A stretch of 5,251 nucleotides of DNA from CAJVXI01 sp036444215. Its GTDB lineage: Bacteria > Patescibacteriota > Minisyncoccia > UBA6257 > UBA9933. The stretch spans positions 1 through 5,251 of the forward strand of contig JAZGAA010000024.1 in the NCBI GenBank assembly GCA_036444215.1. Reading direction: 5' to 3'. The position numbers were made by a program, and so were the translations under genes. The notes under the pieces were generated by a model. It saw nothing but the letters and a program-made list of their open reading frames with translations, was not told the origin of the DNA and did no database searches. How positions within the stretch are numbered: the stretch's first letter is position 1; the number at the start of each line of letters is the position of its first letter. Positions 1 to 5,251 of this stretch are shown in pieces.

Positions 1-6
1 TAATTA

Positions 7-97
7 TTAATTTCTAATTTTTAATGAATTTTAAATGTTTTAATTTTAAAACATTAGAAAATTAAAAATTGATTAAAAATTCAAAATTAGAAATTAA
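7..97. repeat. Long AT-rich inverted repeat upstream of ftsA
   Basis: Positions 7-21 (TTAATTTCTAATTTT) are the exact reverse complement of 83-97. Inside them, 26-32 (GAATTTT) is the exact reverse complement of 76-82. Together they give 22 paired positions interrupted only by a four-base bulge at 22-25. The match includes the C/G positions, so it is more than A/T noise, although chance pairing is easy in DNA this AT-rich. The right arm ends 12 bases before the ftsA start codon, so in an RNA the hairpin would lie in the ftsA leader. It could be a leader structure, a weak terminator of an upstream gene, or part of a dispersed intergenic repeat family. The function is unknown. Confidence 0.6.
34..55. 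repeat. Short perfect hairpin inside the ftsA upstream region
   Basis: AATGTTTTAA at 34-43 pairs perfectly with TTAAAACATT at 46-55, leaving a two-base centre (44-45). It sits in the loop of the larger 7-97 inverted repeat, giving a nested two-hairpin arrangement. As RNA the two-base loop would open to at least four bases. It is too A/U-rich to be a strong intrinsic terminator, and no T tract follows it. Confidence 0.55.
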
Positions 98-102
98 AAA
101 TT
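61..102. repeat. Three direct copies of ATTAAAAATT
   Basis: The decamer ATTAAAAATT occurs at 61-70, 72-81 and 93-102, and in inverted orientation at 16-25. A longer imperfect direct repeat is ATTAGAAAATTAAAAATT (53-70) against ATTAGAAATTAAAAATT (86-102), which differ by one A. This low-complexity motif accounts for most of the 109 bp before ftsA. No recognisable -35/-10 promoter pair can be separated from the A/T background. Confidence 0.6.
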
Positions 103-109
103 CGTAGTT

Positions 110-1333
110 ATGTACATCACTGCCTTAGACATTGGTTCAGCTCAAATTAAAACCTTAATAGCCGAAGCGCGAAAAGACGGTAAATTAGCTTTGGCTGGTG
201 TTTTTAAAACACCTTCGGAAGGAATTCGTAAAGGCGAAATTATCAGCACTGAAGACGCCACTCGTTCAATAAACTCGGCCTTAGCCGAGCTCAAACGTTT
301 TAATAAAGCAGCTCTTAAAAATATTTTTATTAACGTTGGCGGAAGCAATGTAAAAATTCATAATTCCCGGGGGATTATTGCTGTTTCCAGGGCTGACAGT
401 GAAATTAGTCAGGATGATATTGACAGAGTAATGAAGGCCTCTCAGGCCATTAATTTGTCGCCAAACAGAATGATTCTTCATACTCTGGCCCGCGAGTTTG
501 TTATTGATAACATTAGTGATATTAGAGAGCCGTTGGGAATGATTGGCACTCGTTTAGAAGTAAATACTTTAATTATTGACGCTTTTACTCCGGTTATCAA
601 AAATCTTATTAAATGTATTGAAACCACCGGCGGCAGTTTAGGTGGTTTAATTTATGGTCCTTTGGCCGCTGCTCGTTCGATTTTAACAAAAAATCAAAAA
701 GATTTAGGAGTAGTTTTAATAGATATCGGCTTTGGGACTACTGGAATGGCTGTTTATGAAGAAGGTAAACTTTTGAACGCTTCAGTTTTTCCGGTCGGCA
801 CCAGCAATATTACCAATGATTTAGCCATAGGATTAAAATGTTCAATTAAAACCGCGGAAACCGTAAAACTTTCTTTCGGTTGTGCATTAGCTAAAGATGT
901 TCCCAGTAAAGAACGAGTTGACCTTTCACAAATAGATGAGAATATTAAAGCAGCGCCGAGTCAAAAATTTATTTCCGAAATTATTGAGGTTCGCTTAGCT
1001 GAGATTTTTGAATTTATCAATGATGAGTTAAAATTGATTGGTAAAATGGGACAGCTGCCGGCCGGAGCGGTTTTATGCGGCAGCGGCGCTAAAATGCCGG
1101 GAATTGTTGAGTTAGTAAAACAGGAGTTGAAGTTGCCGGCTCAGATTGGCATTCCAGAAACAAATATTTTAGAATTAACCAATGCTGAGTTCGGTACTCA
1201 AATTGAAGATCCGGAATTCGCCACTGCAGTTGGATTATTGTTTTGGGGCAGCGACCAACTTATAAAAGACAGTGATTGGTTTCCAATAAAGAAGTTTTCA
1301 TTTAAAAATTTGTGGAGATATTTCAAACCATGA
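110..1333 (+). CDS. ftsA: Cell division protein FtsA (actin-like membrane anchor for FtsZ)
   Basis: FtsA is a cytoplasmic actin-family ATPase that binds the FtsZ tail and holds the Z-ring at the inner face of the membrane. At 407 aa it has normal family length. Visible in order: phosphate-1 motif ALDIGSAQIK (residues 5-14); the FtsA-specific 1C domain (about 84-160), with GIIAVSR (88-94), ILHTLAREFVID (from 122) and GMIGTRLEV (143-151); phosphate-2 motif LIDIGFGTTG (203-212); adenosine-binding motif VLCGSGAKMPG (321-331); and a C-terminal amphipathic helix rich in Phe, Trp and Lys (about 390-407, ending NLWRYFKP), the expected membrane-targeting segment. The start is the ATG at 110, because the phosphate-1 strand begins at residue 3. 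No Shine-Dalgarno sequence precedes it. The stop overlaps the ftsZ start. Oddity: the usual Asp of GGGTTD in phosphate-2 is Gly212, and the preceding Gly is Phe208. The MreB/DnaK families are excluded by the 1C domain and the ftsZ neighbour. Confidence 0.96.
   Translation: MYITALDIGSAQIKTLIAEARKDGKLALAGVFKTPSEGIRKGEIISTEDATRSINSALAELKRFNKAALKNIFINVGGSNVKIHNSRGIIAVSRADSEISQDDIDRVMKASQAINLSPNRMILHTLAREFVIDNISDIREPLGMIGTRLEVNTLIIDAFTPVIKNLIKCIETTGGSLGGLIYGPLAAARSILTKNQKDLGVVLIDIGFGTTGMAVYEEGKLLNASVFPVGTSNITNDLAIGLKCSIKTAETVKLSFGCALAKDVPSKERVDLSQIDENIKAAPSQKFISEIIEVRLAEIFEFINDELKLIGKMGQLPAGAVLCGSGAKMPGIVELVKQELKLPAQIGIPETNILELTNAEFGTQIEDPEFATAVGLLFWGSDQLIKDSDWFPIKKFSFKNLWRYFKP
1314..1333 (+). promoter_or_regulatory. 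ftsA-ftsZ coupling site: GGAG and ATGA overlap
   Basis: The ftsZ ATG (1330-1332) and the ftsA stop TGA (1331-1333) share bases in an ATGA overlap, a typical translational-coupling arrangement. GGAG at 1314-1317, inside the last ftsA codons, lies 12 bases before the ATG and is the only Shine-Dalgarno-like sequence nearby; the spacing is rather long. An in-frame GTG at 1312 would add six residues, but it has no ribosome-binding sequence upstream and would deepen the overlap, so the ATG is preferred. Confidence 0.7.
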
Positions 1334-2475
1334 AGAACGAAAAATACCCTATTGCTAAAATTAGAGTTATTGGCGTTGGCGGCGCTGGTAATAATGCCAT
1401 TTCAAGAATGAGCAATGATTTTCCGCGGGCAGTTGATTTAATTGCCATTAATACCGATATCCAAGACCTTAGTTATTGCCGTGCTAAAAAGAAAATTCAT
1501 ATTGGTGAGGATATAACAAAAGGTTTGGGCACTGGAATGAATCCTGATTTAGGTCGTCAGTCAGCCGAGGAAAGTCGTTCTGAAATTACCAACGTTCTTA
1601 AAGGCGCGGATATGATTTTTATTACTGCCGGTTTTGGAGGCGGCACCGGAACCGGCGCTTCGCCGATTGTTGCCGAACTCGCCAGAGAATTGGGGATTTT
1701 AACAATAGCCGTTGTTACCAAGCCATTTAGTTTTGAAGGAGCTCAACGGAATCAAATTGCTCAGGAGGGCATAATGAAACTTAAGGATAAAGTTGATACT
1801 TTAATTACTATTCCTAATGACAGAATTTTTTCTTTAATTGATAAAGACACTTCATTAATTAAAGCTTTTGAAAAAATTGATGAAATATTAAACAATTCAG
1901 TTAAGGGGATTGCTGAAATAATAATGAGTCCGGGTATTGTTAATGTAGATTTTGCCGACGTTAAAGCAGTAATAGAAGACGCCGGTTCGGCAATTATCGG
2001 TATTGGGATAGCCAGCGGCCAAGAGAGAGCCATTAACGCCGCTAATCAAGCTATTAATTCGCCTCTTTTGGAAACTTCCATTGACGGCGCCAAAGGCGTT
2101 CTTTTCAGTATCTCCGGACATCGGGATTTAAAAATGAATGAAATTAACGAAATTGCCAAGTTAATCTCCGAAAACGTTGATTCCACGGCCAAGATAATTT
2201 TTGGCACCTATAATGACAGGAAAATCAGAAAAGGGAAGCTAAAAGTGACCCTTATTGCCACTGGTTTTGACGGTATTTTTAATAAAAATGATAATATGGG
2301 CGGTTTATTCACTCCCCCATTTTTGTCCGGGGCTCACGATGAAAAAGAAGCTCAGGAGAAGGAAGAAAAAGATAAAGACAAAGAAGTAAAAAATAAGAGC
2401 AAGGTTGGAATCAAGAAAAAATCCGACGATATTTGGGATATCCCGACGTTTTTAAGGAGAAAGAAACGACGATAG
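1330..2475 (+). CDS. ftsZ: Cell division protein FtsZ (tubulin-like GTPase)
   Basis: FtsZ polymerises with GTP into the cytokinetic ring. The 381-aa product is of typical length. Visible in order: nucleotide-binding loop VIGVGGAGNNA (13-23); INTD (40-43); the tubulin signature AGFGGGTGTGASP (100-112); PFSFEGAQR (132-140); IPNDRI (161-166); the central-helix region KAFEKIDEILNNSVKGI (178-194); and the T7 synergy loop NVDFAD (205-210), with N205, D207 and D210 matching the catalytic Asn/Asp set that completes the GTPase site of the next subunit. The globular core ends near 314. A charged Lys/Glu linker of about 50 residues follows, then the conserved tail peptide DIWDIPTFLRR (367-377), which binds FtsA, and a strongly basic end KKRR. 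All catalytic residues seem intact. Oddities: Phe replaces the usual Met before GGGTGTG, and Ser111 replaces the second Ala. It is coupled to ftsA by a four-base overlap. Confidence 0.98.
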   Translation: MKNEKYPIAKIRVIGVGGAGNNAISRMSNDFPRAVDLIAINTDIQDLSYCRAKKKIHIGEDITKGLGTGMNPDLGRQSAEESRSEITNVLKGADMIFITAGFGGGTGTGASPIVAELARELGILTIAVVTKPFSFEGAQRNQIAQEGIMKLKDKVDTLITIPNDRIFSLIDKDTSLIKAFEKIDEILNNSVKGIAEIIMSPGIVNVDFADVKAVIEDAGSAIIGIGIASGQERAINAANQAINSPLLETSIDGAKGVLFSISGHRDLKMNEINEIAKLISENVDSTAKIIFGTYNDRKIRKGKLKVTLIATGFDGIFNKNDNMGGLFTPPFLSGAHDEKEAQEKEEKDKDKEVKNKSKVGIKKKSDDIWDIPTFLRRKKRR

Positions 2476-2549
2476 CGCTCGAATTTTCCACGAATGTAAT
2501 CGAATGTTATTCGAATTTAATTCGATTTAATTCGAGATTCATTCGGGCG
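2476..2549. repeat. 74-nt symmetric inverted repeat of phased TCGAAT/ATTCGA units
   Basis: The region begins on the base after the ftsZ stop and ends seven bases before the nrdJ ATG. It is symmetric about 2512/2513. Matching arms are 2476-2484 with 2541-2549 (nine pairs, one G-T), 2491-2495 with 2530-2534, 2498-2505 with 2520-2527, and the central ATTCGAAT (2509-2516). CG steps lie at 2480, 2491, 2501, 2512, 2523, 2533 and 2544, spaced 11, 10, 11, 11, 10 and 11 bp. The left three units read (T/A)CGAAT and the right three ATTCG(A/G). Local tandem decamers are 2491-2500/2501-2510 (nine of ten identical) and 2516-2525/2526-2535 (TTTAATTCGA, identical). It could be a structured nrdJ leader, an array for a DNA-binding protein on one face of the helix, or a small palindromic repeat element. 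There is no T tract, so it is a poor intrinsic terminator. Confidence 0.8.
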
Positions 2550-2556
2550 AGAAACG

Positions 2557-5136
2557 ATGTTTAGGAGAATTAGAAAACGAAACGGCCACATAGCGCCGTT
2601 TAAAATTGAAAAAATTACCCAAGCCATCTACAGGGCTTCTGTTGCGGTTGGGGAACCGAATTGGAAAATGGCGAACAATTTTTCCAAGGATGTTGTCAAA
2701 CGGCTTGAGAAGAAAATAAAAAAAGGAACCATTCCGACTGTTGAAGAAGTACAGGATGTGGTTGAGCAGTTTTTAATAGAAAAGGTTCATCCCCGAATAG
2801 CCAAGGCATATATTTTATACCGTCAGCATCGGGCGGAAATTCGTCAGGAGAAAAAACAAATTCTTAATAAGACCGAGATTGACGAAGTTGATAAAAAATT
2901 TGACATCAATGCCCTGCGGGTTTTAGCTTCCCGTTATCTTAAAAAAGATGAGGATGGGAAAATTATTGAATCGCCGAAAGAGCTTTTTGTAAGAGTCGCT
3001 GTTCATACCGTTCTCCCGTCGCTTTTTTATGACGTTAAAATTTATAAAAAACGCGGCGGAGGAACTGAACATCGTTTTGAAGAATTTGAACCGCAGAAAT
3101 TTGAAGATAAGTTTTCCATCGGCAAATACAAACTTAATCAATTCCATTTAGATGCTTTACACCGCCTTTATAACCGTTTTGCTAAGAATCGGCAAATCAA
3201 AGTTTCTTGGCTTAAATTTTTGGACTTATTAAAGAAAAATTATTTCTCAAAATACGAAAAGGAAATCGATTCTTATTATAATTTGATGGTTAGCCGCAGA
3301 TTTTTACCAAACACGCCGGCTTTAGCGAATTTTGGCAGCCATCTGGGAATGGGTTCGGCTTGTTTTAGTTTAGGCATTGAGGACTCTATAGAGTCTATAA
3401 TGGATGCCTTAAAATCCGCGTCTATTATTTTTAAAGCCGGCGGCGGAGTGGGTTATAATTTTTCGCATTTGCGGCCCGAAGGCGACTTTGTCAAAACAAC
3501 CAGCGGTGTGTCTTCGGGTCCGATTAGTTTTATGTCAATGTTTGATACAATGACAGACGTAATAAAACAAGGGGCTATGCGTCGCGGAGCAAATATGGGA
3601 ATTTTGAACAGTTCGCACCCGGACATTGAAAAATTTATTAAGGCCAAAGAAGGCAATAAGGCGCTAAAGAATTTTAATATCTCCGTGATGCTTATGCCGG
3701 AATTCTGGAGGGCCTATAAAGAAAACAAAACATACGATTTGATAAATCCGCGAACCAAAAAGCCGGTTAAAGAAATAAACAGCCGTCAACTTTTTGACAT
3801 TATTAGTTATCAGGCATGGGAATCAGCCGAGCCAGGAGTTTTATTTTTTGACCGAATTAACGAATATAATCCGTTTTTGAAATTTTTAGGGCCGATTGAA
3901 AGCACAAATCCGTGCAGCGAACTCCCGCTGTATCCATTTGAAAGCTGTAATTTGGGTTCCATTAATATCTGGGCTTATTTGAAGAAAAACGGCGATAAAA
4001 AACCCAGATTTGACTGGCTGCAATTAGAACGCGATGTTAAAATCGCCACCCGCTTTTTAGACAATATAATTGATGTTAATAAATACCCTTTGAAAGAAAT
4101 TGAAGAAATGACCTTAAATACCAGAAAGATTGGACTTGGGGTGATGGGAGTGGGCGATTTGCTTTATGAATTGGAAATTCCGTACGCTTCTCAAAAAAGC
4201 CTGAAATTTATGGAAGAATTGATGGAATTTATCAATTATCACTCAAAGGAAACCTCGGTGGATTTATCCAAAGAACGCGGCCGGCTGCCCTATTTCAATA
4301 AGTCGTTTTACAAAGAAGGCAAACTTCCGTTTTCCGGTTCAAAAGACAAAAAATCCTGGCATTTTAATTGGCTGGAATTAATTAAAAAGATTAAGAAATA
4401 CGGCATCAGAAATGCCGGTACAACTACTATTGCTCCGACGGGCTCTATTTCTATGCTTGCAGGCACATCTTCCGGCATTGAGCCGGTTTATAGCTTGGTT
4501 TTTGAAAAAAACGTGGCTATTGGCAGTTTTTATTATGTGGATCCGGTTTTTGAAGAAGCAATGAGCAAAGCCGGCTTGATGGACGAGGATTTAATTATGG
4601 ACACTGCCCGTTTTAACGGCAGTATCCGCCATATTGCTTATATTCCGGAAAAATACAAAAAAATATTTGTTACCGCAATGGATGTTGCGCCTTCTGATCA
4701 TATTAGGGTTTTGGCAACTTTTCAAAAATGGGTTGATTCAGCGATTTCAAAAACCAATAATTTCCCGACCGAAGCCACGGTTGACGATATTAAAAGGGCT
4801 TACCTTTTAGCTTATGAATTGGGCTGCAAAGGCATTACTATTTATCGCGATAAATCCCTGCATACTCAGGTTTTGGTTGGCGGCAGCACCAAAAAGAAAC
4901 CCAAAGATATCCAAAGATTATCTATTGTTAAAAAAGATGAAAAAACTAAGGGTTTGGTTGTTTATCACGAATCTGGTTCGCAGGCTGGAATAAATTCTTT
5001 AGAATTATCTCCGGCTGAATCAAACAATAACTCTGGAAATGACGAAATTAAAAATTGTCCCAATTGTAAAATTCCTTTAGTTAGTCAAGAGGGCTGCCGT
5101 AAATGTCCGTCCTGCAGCTGGGGGATGTGTTCGTAA
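2557..5136 (+). CDS. nrdJ: Adenosylcobalamin-dependent (class II) ribonucleotide reductase with ATP cone
   Basis: This cytoplasmic enzyme reduces ribonucleotides to deoxyribonucleotides with a cysteine thiyl radical generated from adenosylcobalamin. It is 859 aa long. Visible in order: an N-terminal ATP cone (about 3-90; IRKRNGHIAPFKIEKI, then VEEVQDVVEQFLIEKV), the usual allosteric activity site; an N-terminal reductase region with a lineage-type stretch (about 150-230); RRFLPNTPALAN (247-258); first redox Cys C269 in GSACFSLGIED; GGGVGYNFSHLRPEGD (295-310); active-site NPCSE (N451, thiyl Cys C453, E455); second redox Cys C464 in FESCNLGSIN; phosphate-binding APTGSIS (626-632); and a C-terminal Cys cluster (C834, C837, C847, C850, C853, C858) like the NrdJ tail that re-reduces the active site. 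That tail, plus the absence of a visible nrdB partner or a glycyl-radical motif, favours class II over I or III; the nucleotide substrate level (NDP or NTP) is inferred. The start is the ATG at 2557, just before the ATP cone; no good Shine-Dalgarno precedes it. Confidence 0.95.
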   Translation: MFRRIRKRNGHIAPFKIEKITQAIYRASVAVGEPNWKMANNFSKDVVKRLEKKIKKGTIPTVEEVQDVVEQFLIEKVHPRIAKAYILYRQHRAEIRQEKKQILNKTEIDEVDKKFDINALRVLASRYLKKDEDGKIIESPKELFVRVAVHTVLPSLFYDVKIYKKRGGGTEHRFEEFEPQKFEDKFSIGKYKLNQFHLDALHRLYNRFAKNRQIKVSWLKFLDLLKKNYFSKYEKEIDSYYNLMVSRRFLPNTPALANFGSHLGMGSACFSLGIEDSIESIMDALKSASIIFKAGGGVGYNFSHLRPEGDFVKTTSGVSSGPISFMSMFDTMTDVIKQGAMRRGANMGILNSSHPDIEKFIKAKEGNKALKNFNISVMLMPEFWRAYKENKTYDLINPRTKKPVKEINSRQLFDIISYQAWESAEPGVLFFDRINEYNPFLKFLGPIESTNPCSELPLYPFESCNLGSINIWAYLKKNGDKKPRFDWLQLERDVKIATRFLDNIIDVNKYPLKEIEEMTLNTRKIGLGVMGVGDLLYELEIPYASQKSLKFMEELMEFINYHSKETSVDLSKERGRLPYFNKSFYKEGKLPFSGSKDKKSWHFNWLELIKKIKKYGIRNAGTTTIAPTGSISMLAGTSSGIEPVYSLVFEKNVAIGSFYYVDPVFEEAMSKAGLMDEDLIMDTARFNGSIRHIAYIPEKYKKIFVTAMDVAPSDHIRVLATFQKWVDSAISKTNNFPTEATVDDIKRAYLLAYELGCKGITIYRDKSLHTQVLVGGSTKKKPKDIQRLSIVKKDEKTKGLVVYHESGSQAGINSLELSPAESNNNSGNDEIKNCPNCKIPLVSQEGCRKCPSCSWGMCS

Positions 5137-5173
5137 ATAAAAAAAGGGGGCTATTAACCCCCTTTTTTTATTT
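5135..5173. terminator. Bidirectional intrinsic terminator after nrdJ
   Basis: AAAAAAAGGGGG (5139-5150) pairs perfectly with CCCCCTTTTTTT (5158-5169) across the seven-base loop CTATTAA (5151-5157). The pairing extends to 16 bp (5135-5150 with 5158-5173), reaching back into the nrdJ stop codon. Five G-C pairs at the top followed by a T run fit rho-independent termination on the plus strand. The A tract on the left gives the same arrangement on the minus strand, so it can serve both nrdJ and the converging gene on the right. Confidence 0.93.
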
Positions 5174-5251
5174 CATTGATTCACTTGCTTCTTCTATTAG
5201 TTTTGGAGAAGAATTAGCGTAAAAGAGGATCGCAATTACAAGAGTAATGTG
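5168..5251 (-). CDS. Partial hypothetical protein, C-terminal end only
   Basis: On the minus strand a frame runs uninterrupted from the right edge of the window for 27 codons to a TAA at 5170-5168. The peptide is HITLVIAILFYANSS followed by PKLIEEASESMK. The other two minus frames have stops in this stretch. It opens with a hydrophobic run (ITLVIAILFYA), possibly the end of a membrane helix or a buried strand, followed by a short charged tail. The stop codon lies in the outer stem of the bidirectional terminator, the expected geometry for a gene converging on nrdJ. The start and most of the protein lie beyond the window, and the family is not recognised. With so few codons, a chance open frame remains possible. 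Confidence 0.5.
   Translation of the reverse strand, partial: HITLVIAILFYANSSPKLIEEASESMK

Noticed and set aside
142..481. Minus-strand open frames inside ftsA, and similar ones inside ftsZ (1761-2121) and nrdJ (2923-3147, 3453-3656)
   Set aside because: All lie wholly antisense to well-recognised genes, encode no recognisable domain and have no start signals, so they are shadows of the real coding frames.
1312..1332. Alternative GTG start for ftsZ giving six more residues
   Set aside because: There is no ribosome-binding sequence before it. The ATG at 1330 forms an ATGA overlap with the ftsA stop, has GGAG upstream, and leaves an N-terminus of normal FtsZ length.
1331..1333. TGA read as glycine (alternative code of some CPR lineages)
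   Set aside because: TGA ends ftsA right after its expected C-terminal membrane helix, and none of the three genes contains an in-frame TGA.
2476..2549. CRISPR array or intrinsic terminator
   Set aside because: The units are about 10 bp with no unique spacers, and no T tract follows the hairpin.
2476..2556. Cobalamin riboswitch or NrdR box before nrdJ
   Set aside because: The gap is only 81 bp, far shorter than a cobalamin riboswitch, and shows no B12-box-like conserved core. No NrdR-type ACACTATATATAGTGT-like site is visible.
2560..2566. AGGAG as the nrdJ ribosome-binding site
   Set aside because: It lies just after the ATG at 2557. The next in-frame ATG is far inside the ATP cone, so it cannot serve a sensible start.
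110..5136. A wholly new biological system
   Set aside because: All three complete genes are recognisable members of known families with their key residues in place. Only the intergenic repeats remain unexplained.

Overview
The window is an AT-rich bacterial chromosome segment with three complete plus-strand genes, ftsA, ftsZ and a class II (adenosylcobalamin-dependent) ribonucleotide reductase gene, nrdJ. A strong terminator follows them, and the window ends in what looks like the 3' end of a convergent minus-strand gene. The organism is most plausibly a member of the Patescibacteria/CPR (Parcubacteria-like). The reasons are low GC, Lys/Ile/Asn-rich proteins, compact gene packing, no strong Shine-Dalgarno sequence before two of the three starts, AATTAGAAATTAAAAATT-type intergenic DNA, and an ATP-cone class II reductase beside the division genes. 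This placement is inference. TGA is used as the ftsA stop, so the TGA-to-glycine code of Gracilibacteria/Absconditabacteria is not supported.

Layout. Positions 1-109 are non-coding and almost pure A/T, and can fold into a long hairpin (arms 7-32 and 76-97) around a smaller one (34-55). ftsA occupies 110-1333 and overlaps ftsZ (1330-2475) by four bases (ATGA), so the two are almost certainly co-transcribed and translationally coupled. The 81-bp gap 2476-2556 is filled by a nearly symmetric 74-nt inverted repeat built from seven TCGAAT/ATTCGA-like units spaced 10-11 bp apart. nrdJ (2557-5136) follows, then a GC-capped hairpin with A and T tracts (5135-5173) that can terminate transcription from both sides. 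The minus-strand reading frame entering from the right edge stops inside this hairpin.

How the genes work together. FtsZ polymerises into the cytokinetic ring. FtsA, an actin-like protein, tethers FtsZ to the membrane: FtsZ ends in a canonical DIPxFL tail peptide that FtsA binds, and FtsA ends in an amphipathic helix. NrdJ supplies deoxyribonucleotides and needs adenosylcobalamin. Its position downstream of ftsZ may let division and DNA-precursor supply be co-expressed, but the intervening repeat could equally insulate or separately regulate it.

The genes belong to well-known families. No wholly new system is visible. The least explained element is the phased palindrome between ftsZ and nrdJ.
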